NCBI RefSeq assembly: GCF_023206215.1
Contig: NZ_CP065800.1
Span: 1,488,001 to 1,552,000, forward strand
Source: Butyrivibrio fibrisolvens
GTDB taxonomy: Bacteria; Bacillota; Clostridia; Lachnospirales; Lachnospiraceae
DNA length: 64,000 nt
Reading direction: 5' to 3'
The notes beneath the pieces are model-generated. The model had not been told where the DNA came from. It saw only the letters and a list, made by a program, of their open reading frames with translations, and ran no database searches. Of this stretch, positions 7,689 to 16,122 are shown piece after piece (within the stretch, counting starts at the first letter, position 1; each line of letters begins with the position of its first letter). Made by a program: the position numbers and the translations under genes.

Positions 7689-8663
7689 ATGGAAACAAGC
7701 AAACCAGAATTAAAGCTTATCCAGATGTCAGATGTAGAAGCTGAAGAAGTTTCCTGGCTATGGTATCCGTTTATACCATATGGAAAGCTTACCATCATTC
7801 AGGGAGATCCCGGAGATGGAAAAACAACTTTTGTACTAAATGCAGCAGCGAAGTTATCAAAAGGAATTTCGTTAGATACAGGTCTGCAGAGTGAGGAACC
7901 AATAAACATCATATATCAGACAGCAGAAGACGGACTGGCTGATACAGTAAAGCCAAGACTTGAAGGTGCCGGGGCTGACTGCTCCAAAATCCATGTGATA
8001 GATGAGAGTGATAAATCGCTATCAATGGTAGATGAGAGAGTTGAACAGGCAATCATAAGGACTGGAGCAAAACTCTTGATTCTGGATCCACTACAGGCAT
8101 ATCTCGGAGGCGGAATGGATATGAATAGAGCTAACGAAGCAAGAGATATGACTAAGAAGCTGGGAGCTCTGGCGGAGAAGTACAAATGTGCAATCATCCT
8201 AATCGGACACATGAACAAGGCTTCCGGAAACAAGGCAGCCTATAGAGGGATGGGATCAATTGACTTCTACGCAGTAGCAAGAAGTGTCCTGCTGGTAGGA
8301 AGGATAGAAGGAGAACCGGAACTAAGGGCAATAGTCCAAATAAAGAACAACTTAGCAGCATTTGGACATTCAAAGGCCTTCAGATTATCAGAAAAGGGAT
8401 TCGAGTGGATTGGAGATTATGAAATAACCGCAGACGAAGTTCTCGGAGGAATTGCACCGAAAGCGAATAAGCAGGAAAAGGCGATAGCTCTTCTGAGAGA
8501 ATTGGCTGAAGACCATAATATGATCCCAAGTAACGAGGCAGTAGAACTGGCTAAAGAAGAGGATATATCAAAAAGAACTCTGGAGATAGCCAAAAATGAA
8601 CTTGGGATAAAAGCCAGGAGAATCAACAATACCTGGTACTGGATATTGAAAGAGAACGAATGA
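7689..8663 (+). CDS. RepA-like AAA ATPase (RecA-fold, DnaB-related)
   Basis: The 324-aa protein belongs to the RepA/AAA_25 group of hexameric ATPases found on plasmids and integrative elements. Walker A is GDPGDGKTT (about residues 39-47) and Walker B is LLILDPLQAYLG (about 129-140). A further conserved segment is IILIGHMNK. The C-terminal 80 residues are helical and could hold a DNA-binding helix-turn-helix (KEEDISKRTLEIAKNELGI). It probably acts as a replication helicase or origin-handling ATPase during transient replication of the excised element. GGAGG precedes the ATG at 7689. The exact role is inferred. Confidence 0.75.
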   Translation: METSKPELKLIQMSDVEAEEVSWLWYPFIPYGKLTIIQGDPGDGKTTFVLNAAAKLSKGISLDTGLQSEEPINIIYQTAEDGLADTVKPRLEGAGADCSKIHVIDESDKSLSMVDERVEQAIIRTGAKLLILDPLQAYLGGGMDMNRANEARDMTKKLGALAEKYKCAIILIGHMNKASGNKAAYRGMGSIDFYAVARSVLLVGRIEGEPELRAIVQIKNNLAAFGHSKAFRLSEKGFEWIGDYEITADEVLGGIAPKANKQEKAIALLRELAEDHNMIPSNEAVELAKEEDISKRTLEIAKNELGIKARRINNTWYWILKENE

Positions 8664-8770
8664 TAATCAAGACCGCAACAATGTAAGGTATCTGAAGTTA
8701 CACTCTTAAGATTGCAAGGTTGTAAAAAGATAAAGACACTGCATTGTTGCGGACTAGAAGAAAGGGACGA

Positions 8771-9003
8771 ATGAAAAACGTACAGATATCACAGGAATTA
8801 TTTATAAGGCTGGTACGATTACTGGTCTTTGAGTTTGATGAAGATACTGATCTGATCAAAAAGAACTTGAAGACAAGATGGAAAAACTAGTGAGGCATGA
8901 AATCTATTCAAAGTTCAAGACAGCACCCACAGAAGAGGAGAAGGAAAAAGCTCGTCAGGACTACCTCGATATGGTGGGAATGCACAGGGATTTTAGATGG
9001 TGA
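8771..9003 (+). pseudogene. Small mobilization-associated protein, frame-disrupted
   Basis: The frame starting at 8771 (MKNVQISQELFIRLVRLL) stops after about 40 codons. The sequence then continues in another frame through LEDKMEKLVRHEIYSKFK, TAPTEEEKEKARQDYLDMVG and the end HRDFRW at 9003. One extra A in the A5 run at 8858-8862 would give a single 77-aa protein. Small proteins of this charged, helical kind commonly sit before MobV relaxases in Firmicutes elements; their role is not known to me. The single-base defect matches the defects in the integrase and relaxase. Confidence 0.65.
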
Positions 9004-9094
9004 TTTCCCTTGATGGATTGAACGGGAGCGTGACACGCTCCGGTAATAATCAGCCAAGGAATGAATGGCTTGGCAGGCGAGCGGAGCGAGCTTC

Positions 9095-9153
9095 CCCATA
9101 ACGTGTCGTTATGGGTAACCCTCTATGGATAATGACATTACACATCATTATCC
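9095..9153 (+). other. Putative origin of transfer (oriT)
   Basis: Two perfect inverted repeats precede the relaxase gene. CCCATAACG/CGTTATGGG sits around TGT (9095-9115), and GGATAATGA/TCATTATCC around a nine-base loop (9127-9153). A GC-rich stretch follows (to about 9183). Hairpins just upstream of a MobV gene are the usual oriT position. The nick site cannot be set from sequence alone. Confidence 0.6.
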
Positions 9154-9210
9154 GGGGGCTCTCCGAGGGGCCTGCCGGCGGCAAAAAAATATTACGAAAG
9201 GAGTTTGTTT

Positions 9211-10289
9211 ATGATAACAGTGACATTTCACATTTCATGTAAGAAGCATTCGCTCACTAAAACGCGAGATGTGGTTTCGGTGAGCAAACACAATCTTCGA
9301 TTATTTCAAAGCGAAGAGTATAACGAAGAAATGATCGAAGTGGAAGTCGGGAGTGAAGTAAATGTTCTCGATGATGTAAAAGAGATTTATGAAAGGGAAT
9401 TCTCTGAGGCACTTGCGGAATACAACAAAGGTAAAAGAAGTGACAGACAGATTCCTGACTATCTGGAGTATGTATCCGAAAGTAAAAAGAATGATGTGGC
9501 TACGGAGGTAATTCTCCAAGTAGGGGATAAGGAATTCTGGGCAGATAAGACGAGAGAGCAGTGGAATGCAATGAAGCCACTCTTGAGAGATCAGCTTGAA
9601 TATGTAAAAGAGATAGTTCCGGAATTCAAAATCGCATCGGCGGTAACACACTTGGATGAGGATTCACCTCATATGCACGTAGTAGGAGTTCCGGTAGCAA
9701 CAGGATACAAACGAGGACTAAGCAAACAGGTGGCAAAAACAAAAGTGTTTGATCAGGAGAGACTAGAAAAATACAAGATCTAATGCACGATTTTGTAGAG
9801 CATCAGATGATAGACCACCCGGAGATCTTTGGAGATGAAACCTTAAAGCCAAAGGAAAAAGGAAGGAATAGCGACTTCTCAAAAGAATTCTACTTAAGGC
9901 TAAAGCAGCAAGAATATGAAAAGCTGGAAGATAAGTGCCAGGAGAAGGAGACACAGATTGAAGCTCTGGACGGAACGGCTAAAGAAATGAAGGAGGACAT
10001 TGAAAGCACAGTTAACCAATATGTGGACTCAGTGGTAAATACAGAAATGAAAAAGGAATTCATGAGATACGCAACACTCGAAAATCCTAAGACCACACTG
10101 GGAAAACTAGTCTCGAAAGCCTTCAGAACATTCAAGGAATGGTGGGATAAGACCAAGAAGCCTGAGGTAGCTGAAAAGGCTAAAACAAGCATTTTGCAAA
10201 AGCTAAGAGAAAGCCAGACGATAGTTGATCAGAGGAAGGAGCAGCAAAGTCCAAATCTTAATAGGAATAATCTAAGACCTGAGAGATGA
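9211..10289 (+). pseudogene. mob: MobV-type relaxase (Pre/Mob), frame-disrupted
   Basis: This relaxase would nick oriT and lead the strand during mobilization. The ATG at 9211 follows AAAGGAG by seven bases. The first frame (to 9783) carries the metal-binding/catalytic motif HLDEDSPHMH typical of MobV/Pre enzymes. It ends just after VFDQERLEKY. The frame from 9783 onward (LMHDFVEHQMIDHP and a long charged coiled-coil C-terminus) continues the family pattern. One extra A in the A5 run at 9767-9771 turns the junction into EKIQDLMHDF, giving a 359-aa product. As read, the catalytic part could be made without its C-terminal domain. Confidence 0.85.
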
Positions 10290-10460
10290 ATAACTGATAG
10301 TGCAATAGGCAGGGGCGTGAAAACGCCCTTGTTTTATGCACATAATATTGAACAGGATGGTAGATATAGGTATAATTATAAACAGTTGCTACAAAGAAAA
10401 AATTTAAGTATTTCTGAATAGATTAACTTCCAGTTTATCGCACGATGGAGATAAAGGAAA

Positions 10461-10940
10461 ATGATTGTTAGAGAGTACAAAAGTCAGGACTTGCCTGAGA
10501 TTATAAGAATATGGAATGAGGTTGTTGAGGATGGCATCGCTTTTCCGCAGGAAGAGATGCTTGATTTGGATGGTGGTGCGGAGTTCTTTGCTTCCCAGAG
10601 TCATACAGGTGTTGCGGAGGAGAATGGGAAGATTTTCGGTCTTTATATCCTTCATCCCAACAATGTCGGAAGATGCGGACATATCTGCAACGCCAGCTAT
10701 GCCGTATCAAGAGATGCAAGAGGAAAGCATATCGGAGAACAGCTTGTGACGGATTGCCTGAAGAAGGGAAAAGAGTTGGGATTTCGAGTGCTTCAGTTCA
10801 ATGCTGTCGTAGAGAGTAATGTTCACGCAAGGCATCTGTATGAACGACTTGGATTTAAACAGCTTGGTACTATACCAGGGGGATTCAGAATGAAGGACGG
10901 ACATTATGAAAATATCTGCCCTTACTACCATGAGCTGTAG
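10461..10940 (+). CDS. GNAT-family N-acetyltransferase
   Basis: This is a 159-aa GCN5-related acetyltransferase. The acetyl-CoA-binding pattern is VSRDARGKHIGEQLVTDCL (about residues 83-101), followed by the C-terminal VESNVHARHLYERLGFKQLG typical of the fold. The substrate is unknown; the phosphinothricin/amino-acid acetyltransferase branch is the nearest in appearance. AAAGG lies a few bases before the ATG at 10461. It is cargo of the mobile element, with a GNAT following 54 bases downstream. Confidence 0.85.
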   Translation: MIVREYKSQDLPEIIRIWNEVVEDGIAFPQEEMLDLDGGAEFFASQSHTGVAEENGKIFGLYILHPNNVGRCGHICNASYAVSRDARGKHIGEQLVTDCLKKGKELGFRVLQFNAVVESNVHARHLYERLGFKQLGTIPGGFRMKDGHYENICPYYHEL

Positions 10941-10994
10941 GAATATCTTGCGGGATAATATAGAACGAAAACCGGTATTTGAGGAGACGATTAG

Positions 10995-11441
10995 ATGAAA
11001 GCTCAATCTATAAAAAAAGGGGAATATTTGTGGGAGAAGACGATTGCATTTTCAGAAAAATGCTCCTGGATTGCGGGGACACATTTAGCGGAAAGGATGC
11101 GGTTAAACAGTTTTGCTGATTGGGCAAGGGTTATTATTACCACTGACGAAGAAAATGTGGTTGGCTTTTGTGTATTTGAAGAAAAAGGGACAATGATGCC
11201 ACCGGAATATGACTTTAGTCCGTTTATAAACTTAGTTTTTGTCGACGAACATTATCGGGGGAAGCGTATTTCAGAATTAATGATAAGGTTCGCCCTTGAC
11301 TATGCTAAAGAAATTGGATTTAAAGAAGTGTATCTTAAGAGCGAGCACCATGGTTTGTACGAAAAATATGGCTTTGAGAAAATTGCTGATTTTGAACCTA
11401 TACAGGGTCCCGCTAACCAACTTTTTCGAATTGCTATATGA
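10995..11441 (+). CDS. GNAT-family N-acetyltransferase
   Basis: The 148-aa protein has the GNAT core NLVFVDEHYRGKRISELMIR (acetyl-CoA loop about residues 76-95) and the terminal HHGLYEKYGFEKIADF. The N-terminal part resembles small acetyltransferases of unknown substrate. GAGGAGA precedes the ATG at 10995. It lies in the element's cargo region, co-oriented with the preceding GNAT. Confidence 0.82.
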   Translation: MKAQSIKKGEYLWEKTIAFSEKCSWIAGTHLAERMRLNSFADWARVIITTDEENVVGFCVFEEKGTMMPPEYDFSPFINLVFVDEHYRGKRISELMIRFALDYAKEIGFKEVYLKSEHHGLYEKYGFEKIADFEPIQGPANQLFRIAI

Positions 11442-11587
11442 ATGAAAAATTCGGGTTTCTCGAGATGATCATACTTTAACTCGAAAGATAATATGTCCAT
11501 TGGTGCTAAGGGAATCCCTGGTTCGAGTTCCGTATGCTCCATCTTTATATTGCGGTAAAAATATTCAAAAGGAGTATCACCATCTAT

Positions 11588-12304
11588 ATGCATCATAATT
11601 TCTTGTTCGACCTTGATATGACGCTGCTCGACTTCCATGCTTCTGAGCGAAAAGCGCTAGAGATAGTAATTACAGAATGCGGGCTGAAGTTCACAGAAGA
11701 ATGCTATGACCATTTTAAAGCGTACAATAAGGCTCTCTGGCTTGAGCTTGAGAAGGGAACCATCACAAGGACCGAGTTGTTTATAAGAAGGTTTACAGAC
11801 CTATTTGAGTTCTGTGAGGGAGGCCATTCCGAGCTAAATCCGCTTACTGTAAATAACGAATTCATCTATACGATGTCGCAGAACGGCGTGCTTATTGAGG
11901 GTGCGCTTGAGTTCATGAGCAAGCTTAAAGATACCATCCAAGATTCCAGGTGCTATATCATATCTAACGGCGCGACTATCAATGCCGAGGGAAGGATAAA
12001 GTCAACAGGTCTCGATATGTATCTCGAGAAGGTTTATGTCAGTGAATGGATGGGCGTAACAAAGCCAGACAAAAAGTTTTTTGATATGGTGCTTGAAGGC
12101 GTGAATGAGCCGAAGAGGACATGTATCGTGATAGGTGACTCACTTTCTTCTGATATGCAGGGCGCTAAGAATGCTTCGTTGGCATCTGTGTGGTTCATGC
12201 CCTACGGTGATATCGAAGAAGCGCAGAAAGCTTACAATATCAATTATTGTGCCTCCTCTTTCGATGAGCTTTACGAAGTGCTTTTGAAGTGGGTTGGAAA
12301 ATAA
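11588..12304 (+). CDS. HAD-superfamily hydrolase (YjjG-like nucleotidase)
   Basis: The 238-aa protein is a haloacid dehalogenase-type phosphatase. Motif I is FDLDMTLLD (residues 6-14), motif II YIISNGA, motif III Lys in TKPDKKFFDMV and motif IV VIGDSLSSDMQGAKNA. The helical cap between motifs I and II and the overall length match the YjjG/YfnB pyrimidine-nucleotidase group. The frame is open further upstream, but the conserved start MHHNFLFDLD sets 11588; AAGGAG lies about 14 bases before it. Mobile-element cargo. Confidence 0.82.
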   Translation: MHHNFLFDLDMTLLDFHASERKALEIVITECGLKFTEECYDHFKAYNKALWLELEKGTITRTELFIRRFTDLFEFCEGGHSELNPLTVNNEFIYTMSQNGVLIEGALEFMSKLKDTIQDSRCYIISNGATINAEGRIKSTGLDMYLEKVYVSEWMGVTKPDKKFFDMVLEGVNEPKRTCIVIGDSLSSDMQGAKNASLASVWFMPYGDIEEAQKAYNINYCASSFDELYEVLLKWVGK

Positions 12305-12610
12305 TATCGGAATATAGAAAAGTTTGTTGCAAGTGATAAGTTTCCATCTAATAAAAGTGTATTTCTTCTTTACACTTGTGGAAATAGAAATTTAAGAAGT
12401 ATTTATTATTGTGATCATATTAAGGAAGTACTGAAGAGTAAGAATTGTAAAGTCGAAGGAAGCTATGGATGCGCTGGGTATGATACGTTTGGCCCTTTGA
12501 AACTAATAGGTGGAATATCAAAAGGGCATCCAGATCAGGATGAAATTAAGGCTGCCAAGATAGTTTATGAAGTTATAACAAAGGATATGAATGGAGAATA
12601 TGATTTTTAA
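12305..12610 (+). pseudogene. Flavodoxin-domain remnant
   Basis: In the frame directly after the HAD stop there is an open segment with no start codon. It encodes a flavodoxin C-terminal part: VFLLYTCGNRN, KVEGSYGCAGYDTFGPLK, GGISKGHPDQDEIKAAKIVY and a stop at 12608-12610. These match flavodoxin-like domain proteins. The N-terminal FMN-binding loop is absent. It is a truncated fragment inside the cargo region. Confidence 0.7.
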
Positions 12611-12787
12611 AACTACAATAAAATAACTTCAAATTCGCCGGGATGAACGATAGAGCGTTATCCGGAAGATAATCTTACAAAAGACAGACAAAGATTTAAT
12701 GAGTAGAAAGTAAAATCAGAGTATTATTTTTGATCGCGGTTATTAAAGTTGCCACCAGCCGCATACAGTAGCCCTGAGCTTTCTACC

Positions 12788-12807
12788 GTACGCAGCAGGT
12801 AAACAGC
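12788..12807 (+). repeat. Putative integrase arm-type sites, right end
   Basis: GTACGCAGC (12788-12796) and GTAAACAGC (12799-12807), again spaced by two bases, mirror the left-end triplet at 5486-5516. The rest of 12611-12854 has no gene that I can see. Confidence 0.55.
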
Positions 12808-12854
12808 AACTCGCCCTAGAAATGCCCAAAACAAGGCATTTAAGAGATTGAAAA

Positions 12855-12873
12855 AGTTCTCAAAGAGATAATC
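12855..12873 (+). repeat. Right attachment site (att)
   Basis: Identical 19-bp copy of the rpsI 3' end (AGTTCTCAAAGAGATAATC). It marks the right boundary of the mobile element. Confidence 0.8.
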
Positions 12874-12895
12874 ATCTGTTATTACAGATTTCAAA

Positions 12896-12924
12896 GGCTC
12901 GGTACGAAAGTACCGGGTCTTTTT
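12896..12924 (+). terminator. Rho-independent terminator, probably the original rpsI terminator
   Basis: GGCTCGGTAC (12896-12905), loop GAAA, GTACCGGGTC (12910-12919), then TTTTT. All ten positions pair, with two G-T. It lies just beyond the right attachment site, so before insertion it would have followed rpsI directly. Confidence 0.75.
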
Positions 12925-12999
12925 GCGTGTATTTGTTTACGAGGCGAACCTGTTTTGTTACAATACTGCAATATCGAAAAACTTAGAAGGAGAATTGGT

Positions 13000-13399
13000 G
13001 TGGAGAATATTTTTGTAGAAGGTTTAAAAGAAAACGATATAAACAAACTTTTAGCTGTACCTAAAAGTGACCTCCATAATCACTCAGCCAAAGGATGCAG
13101 AAGGGAGTGGCTTGCGCAGCACCTCCATGTTAACATTCCAGAGCCGCCACAGCATCTTGAAGGACTTGATGGCATGCAGACATGGTTTAGGTCATCTATA
13201 AAGCCCTTTTGCAAAGGATTATAAAACACATCCAATAAGGACATTGATAGAGAATGGTGTCAGGGTTACCATAAATACTGATGATCTGCTGATCTTTGAC
13301 TCGTCAATTGAAAATGAATATCTCAAACTTTACAAGGCGGGTACACTGAGCGCAGAGCAGCTTAATGAGATAAGACAAACAGGATTAGGAATTCTGTGA
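13000..13399 (+). pseudogene. Adenosine deaminase remnant with internal deletion
   Basis: The N-terminal part has the metal-binding HNH-type motif of adenosine/AMP deaminases (VPKSDLHNHSAKG) and begins with GTG at 13000 after AAGGAG. The frame closes at 13224. Then, in another frame, the C-terminal signature follows: HPIRTLIENGVRVTINTDD and YLKLYKAGTLSAEQLNEI, to a stop at 13399. The central catalytic region (some 200 residues in intact enzymes) is missing. This is an internal deletion plus frame change, not a single-base error. Confidence 0.75.
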
Positions 13400-13518
13400 T
13401 AGCACGAAATAATATCTTATGACAAAGGAATTCCAATGAATGCTGATCGCAGCTGAGAGCTGAAGCTGATATCAAAAGAAGATATATAGCTTCATTAAAA
13501 GTTTGCTGGAGAATTCAA

Positions 13519-14079
13519 TTAACTAATCTCCTCCCGTATAGCAAGCCCCTTGTCGATCTTCCCAAGTTCTTTAGATCCTTCCTGAATTATCTTCTCAGTC
13601 TGATCATATAGAAGGGCTTCTCTTTGCTCTCTATCAAGCCCTGCAAAATCTCCCTGCCCGCAAGTATATCCCATAAGGATATGCTTGATGCTTTCTGCGC
13701 AGTTTCTATAAGTTCTGTGCTTATCTGTGAATTTTAAAGTAGAACTGATACCCACAACAATAGAAGTTATCGCAGTCATGAAAGGAACCATGTATCTGCT
13801 AAACCATGGGAATATCTCTGCGCCAGAGAATACAGACACAAAAGTTGCAAGCGCAGGAATGATAACTCCAAGCGAAGAGAACAGACGGTGGCATTTTCGA
13901 TTTTTATTAGCATTTTTGATGTAGTAATCAAGAATCAGACCGATCCTTGTACGTTCTGCATCATTTGGAACCGATTTTAACAAAAAAAGATATTGTTCAT
14001 TTTCCAGTAGTTTTACCAGTTCTTTAAGCTTAGCAGTATTATGATCTTCAGAGTATGACATATTTGCAGTATCAGACAT
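13519..14079 (-). CDS. SLATT/DUF4231-type membrane protein
   Basis: The 186-aa protein has a soluble N-terminal helical part and two closely spaced transmembrane helices (about residues 68-85 and 92-112, LGVIIPALATFVSVFSG and MVPFMTAITSIVVGISS). A C-terminal cytoplasmic helical region includes HRTYRNCAESIKHILMGY. This matches the SLATT (SMODS and SLOG-associating two-transmembrane) group, often predicted to form pores in immune-type systems. No partner nucleotide-sensor gene is adjacent, so it may be a stand-alone housekeeping member. GGAGG precedes the ATG at 14079. Confidence 0.65.
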   Translation of the reverse strand: MSDTANMSYSEDHNTAKLKELVKLLENEQYLFLLKSVPNDAERTRIGLILDYYIKNANKNRKCHRLFSSLGVIIPALATFVSVFSGAEIFPWFSRYMVPFMTAITSIVVGISSTLKFTDKHRTYRNCAESIKHILMGYTCGQGDFAGLDREQREALLYDQTEKIIQEGSKELGKIDKGLAIREEIS

Positions 14080-14123
14080 ATATACCTCCTGATGAACAAT
14101 TAAACATTAGCACTCATAAAATC

Positions 14124-14227
14124 AATAAACAGCAAATCAAGATCACACAAACAAGATAATAAACAGCAAATCGAGAGCACACAAACAAGATAATAAACAG
14201 CAAAACTAGAGCACACACAAACAAGTC
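14124..14227 (+). repeat. 34-bp tandem repeat, three copies
   Basis: Units begin at 14124, 14158 and 14192 with AATAAACAGCAAA and end in CACACAAACAAGA-type sequence; the last unit is two bases longer. They lie just upstream of the SLATT gene. The following stretch (about 14420-14515) also contains short degenerate CAAAAGATGATT-like repeats. No gene is visible in 14228-14549. Confidence 0.8.
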
Positions 14228-14549
14228 GATAAAAAAACAAAGTGATTACCACACATTTTGTAAAATGAAATAACGTATATAATCACACTTAAAATTATAT
14301 AATGAGTAACTGAAAAAGAAATAAAAGTTCACAAAGAGCGTGAACGTCCAATCATCTGAAGATAATGTTTTTGCCAAATCTTTATATAAGCATATCTGAA
14401 TATAGCTTCTGAATTTTCACACATAACTTCCAAAAGATGACTTCAAAAGATGATTCCCAAAGATTATTCAAAAAAGATTATTCAAAAAGATAATCCCCAA
14501 AAGATAAAGAATATTTTTTGATTATTTGATGTTTTTATATGATTTTCAG

Positions 14550-14576
14550 TAAATAATTTAAAAAATCATCCGATAT
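14550..14576 (+). promoter_or_regulatory. Sigma-D (FliA-type) promoter for flaG-fliW-csrA
   Basis: TAAA (14550-14553), exactly 15 bases, TCCGATAT (14569-14576). This matches the Gram-positive flagellar sigma consensus TAAA-N15-GCCGATAT except for one base. Confidence 0.8.
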
Positions 14577-14577
14577 A

Positions 14578-14623
14578 AGCCATAGAAGACAATAGGTGTA
14601 TTATTATGCCGTCTTCTATGGCT
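14578..14623 (+). promoter_or_regulatory. Long hairpin at the flaG transcript start
   Basis: AGCCATAGAAGAC (14578-14590) pairs perfectly with GTCTTCTATGGCT (14611-14623). It directly follows the sigma-D promoter, so the flaG leader would begin with this stem. No U-tract follows. A 5' mRNA-stabilising structure or attenuation is possible. Confidence 0.6.
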
Positions 14624-14740
14624 ATATTTATATGGCAGAATTGGTTATTATCCTTCAAATCAGGCAGGAATATAACCCATTAAGTTCTTATTCCAAGCTT
14701 GTTTATATATATGTTTACATATAAACATAAGATTATGAGC

Positions 14741-14758
14741 GGAAACAGGGAGGTTTCC
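14741..14758 (+). promoter_or_regulatory. Putative CsrA-binding hairpin in the flaG leader
   Basis: GGAAAC (14741-14746), loop AGGGAG, GTTTCC (14753-14758). A GGA in the loop of a perfect stem is the classic CsrA target; the Shine-Dalgarno (GGAGG, 14812) is a possible second site. Confidence 0.6.
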
Positions 14759-14825
14759 ACAGAAGCTGCTACCAAGGAAGCACACAATGCAGCTCGTAAT
14801 CAGTCACACATGGAGGTGATATATT

Positions 14826-15320
14826 ATGGCAATCAATTCAATACAACAGACTAATATAATGCAAATACAGCAGATGCAGCAGGTACAGCCTGTACAGAAA
14901 GAAAGAGAAGGCGCAAGGACAGTAGATACTGCCGGTAATGCAGCAGATCAGCTCGCTCAGGAAGTAGAAACAGTCAAGCAGGCAACTAATGTAGCACCAT
15001 ACTCTCAGGAAGATGGCAACGAAGCAGGTCAGGACCCAAATGAAGCAGCAGCACAGCTTCAGCACGCGCGTGAACTAGTCGAAGAGCAGAATGAGAAGAA
15101 GAACGAGAAGATCAGTAAAGCGATAGCCAACATCAATCAGAAGATGACAGCTAATACTGAGGCAGTGTTCGGATTTCATGAGAAGACTAACAGAGTAACC
15201 ATCAAAATAGTAGACAAGGATACCAAAGAAGTAGTTAAGGAATTTCCACCGGACAAGACCCTTGACATGATCGCCAAAGCCTGGGAACTTGCAGGCATCA
15301 TGGTAGACGCTAGAAAATAA
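14826..15320 (+). CDS. flaG: Flagellar protein FlaG
   Basis: FlaG-family proteins influence flagellar filament length and usually sit beside fliD. The 164-aa protein has a Gln-rich, low-complexity N-terminus (residues 1-80). The conserved C-terminal FlaG domain includes FGFHEKTNRVTIKIVDKDT, EVVKEFPPDK and the terminal helix LAGIMVDARK. GGAGGTG precedes the ATG at 14826. It is the first gene after a sigma-D promoter and is followed by fliW and csrA, with a leader hairpin suited to CsrA control. Confidence 0.9.
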   Translation: MAINSIQQTNIMQIQQMQQVQPVQKEREGARTVDTAGNAADQLAQEVETVKQATNVAPYSQEDGNEAGQDPNEAAAQLQHARELVEEQNEKKNEKISKAIANINQKMTANTEAVFGFHEKTNRVTIKIVDKDTKEVVKEFPPDKTLDMIAKAWELAGIMVDARK

Positions 15321-15391
15321 AATTAAATATATATGTGTTCCACCCGATTCAATAATATGTAGCATTATTCACAACCCATGGAGGTTACAAC

Positions 15392-15850
15392 ATGAAGCTA
15401 ACAACAAGAGTATTTGGTGAAGTAGAAGTTGACGATAGTAAGATCATTGTTTTTCCAAATGGAATCATAGGCTTTCCTGATCTTAAGAAATTCACCCTTA
15501 TGTATGATGAAGGTGAGAGCGCTAGTACTATTAAGTGGCTTCAATCTATAGATGAGCCTGAATTTGCCCTTCCTGTATTGGATCCGCTCATTGTATGTCC
15601 TGATTATAAACCTATAGTTGACAAGAATGGTATTACAGAGATTGGAGATCTTGATGAGCAGGAAATGCTTGTCCTCGTAACAGTTACGGTTCCTCATGAC
15701 CTTACCAAGATGACTGTAAACCTAATGGGACCTATCATAATCAATACTAAAGATATGAAGGCGTCGCAGAGTATCGTTGATAATGAAGATTATCCGGTTA
15801 AATTCCCTATCTATGATATCTTGAAAAAAAATAAAGAAGCAAAAGGATGA
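15392..15850 (+). CDS. fliW: Flagellar assembly factor FliW
   Basis: FliW binds flagellin and antagonises CsrA, so that flagellin synthesis is matched to secretion. The 152 aa contain the family start MKLTTRVFGEVEVDDSKI, IIVFPNGIIGFPD-type segment and ALPVLDPLIVCPDYKP. GGAGG precedes the ATG at 15392. It lies 34 bases upstream of csrA, the conserved fliW-csrA pair of Firmicutes, and near flagellin leaders with CsrA-like hairpins. Confidence 0.95.
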   Translation: MKLTTRVFGEVEVDDSKIIVFPNGIIGFPDLKKFTLMYDEGESASTIKWLQSIDEPEFALPVLDPLIVCPDYKPIVDKNGITEIGDLDEQEMLVLVTVTVPHDLTKMTVNLMGPIIINTKDMKASQSIVDNEDYPVKFPIYDILKKNKEAKG

Positions 15851-15883
15851 TATCTTAGAAGACACCATGGAGGGGCAGAGAAT

Positions 15884-16099
15884 ATGCTGGCATTATCTAG
15901 AAAAAAGAACGAGGCTATCATAATTAGTAACAATATAGAAGTAACTATCCTGGATGTCAGAGGTGATCAGGTCAAGCTCGGTATTTCAGCACCCAAAGAA
16001 ATTCCGATACATAGAAAAGAGGTATATATCCAGATTCAAAATGAGAACAAGGAAGCTACAGATATAGCCCAGATTGAGGCGCTGAAAAAGCTCTTGTAA
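15884..16099 (+). CDS. csrA: Translational regulator CsrA
   Basis: CsrA is an RNA-binding homodimer that blocks translation by binding GGA motifs near ribosome-binding sites. The 71-aa protein shows MLALSRKKNEAIIISNNIEV, GDQVKLGISAPKEIPIHRKEVY and IQ-rich C-terminal residues. The RNA-contact residues (Leu4, Arg6 region and the I-HR-E block) are present. GGAGGGG precedes the ATG at 15884. A terminator follows. Likely targets in this window are the flaG, fliD and flagellin leaders. Confidence 0.95.
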   Translation: MLALSRKKNEAIIISNNIEVTILDVRGDQVKLGISAPKEIPIHRKEVYIQIQNENKEATDIAQIEALKKLL

Positions 16100-16122
16100 T
16101 CCTGGGGACAGATCAAAATCAC

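Larger units (their letters stand above)
5358..12873. mobile_element. Integrative mobilizable element inserted in the rpsI 3' end
   Basis: The DNA between two identical 19-bp repeats (5358-5376 and 12855-12873, AGTTCTCAAAGAGATAATC) has the layout of a small integrative mobilizable element. It carries a tyrosine integrase next to the left end, a divergent repressor and excisionase-like gene, a RepA-like ATPase, oriT hairpins, a MobV relaxase and cargo. Direct repeats of a GTAAACAGC-type 9-mer occur inside both ends, as expected for integrase arm sites. Integrase, a small mobilization-associated gene and relaxase are all frame-disrupted as read here. Unless that is a sequencing artefact, the element is immobile on its own. 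No conjugation (type IV secretion) genes are present. Confidence 0.85.

Noticed and set aside
11300..11638. Minus-strand frame overlapping the second GNAT and the HAD start
   Set aside because: The stretch about 11445-11590 (HIDGDTPFEYFYRNIKMEHT) looks protein-like and may be a gene fragment, but it has no start site and overlaps two real genes, so it is not called.
14124..14227. CRISPR array or iteron-type origin
   Set aside because: The 34-bp units are contiguous with no spacers, and no replication initiator is adjacent.
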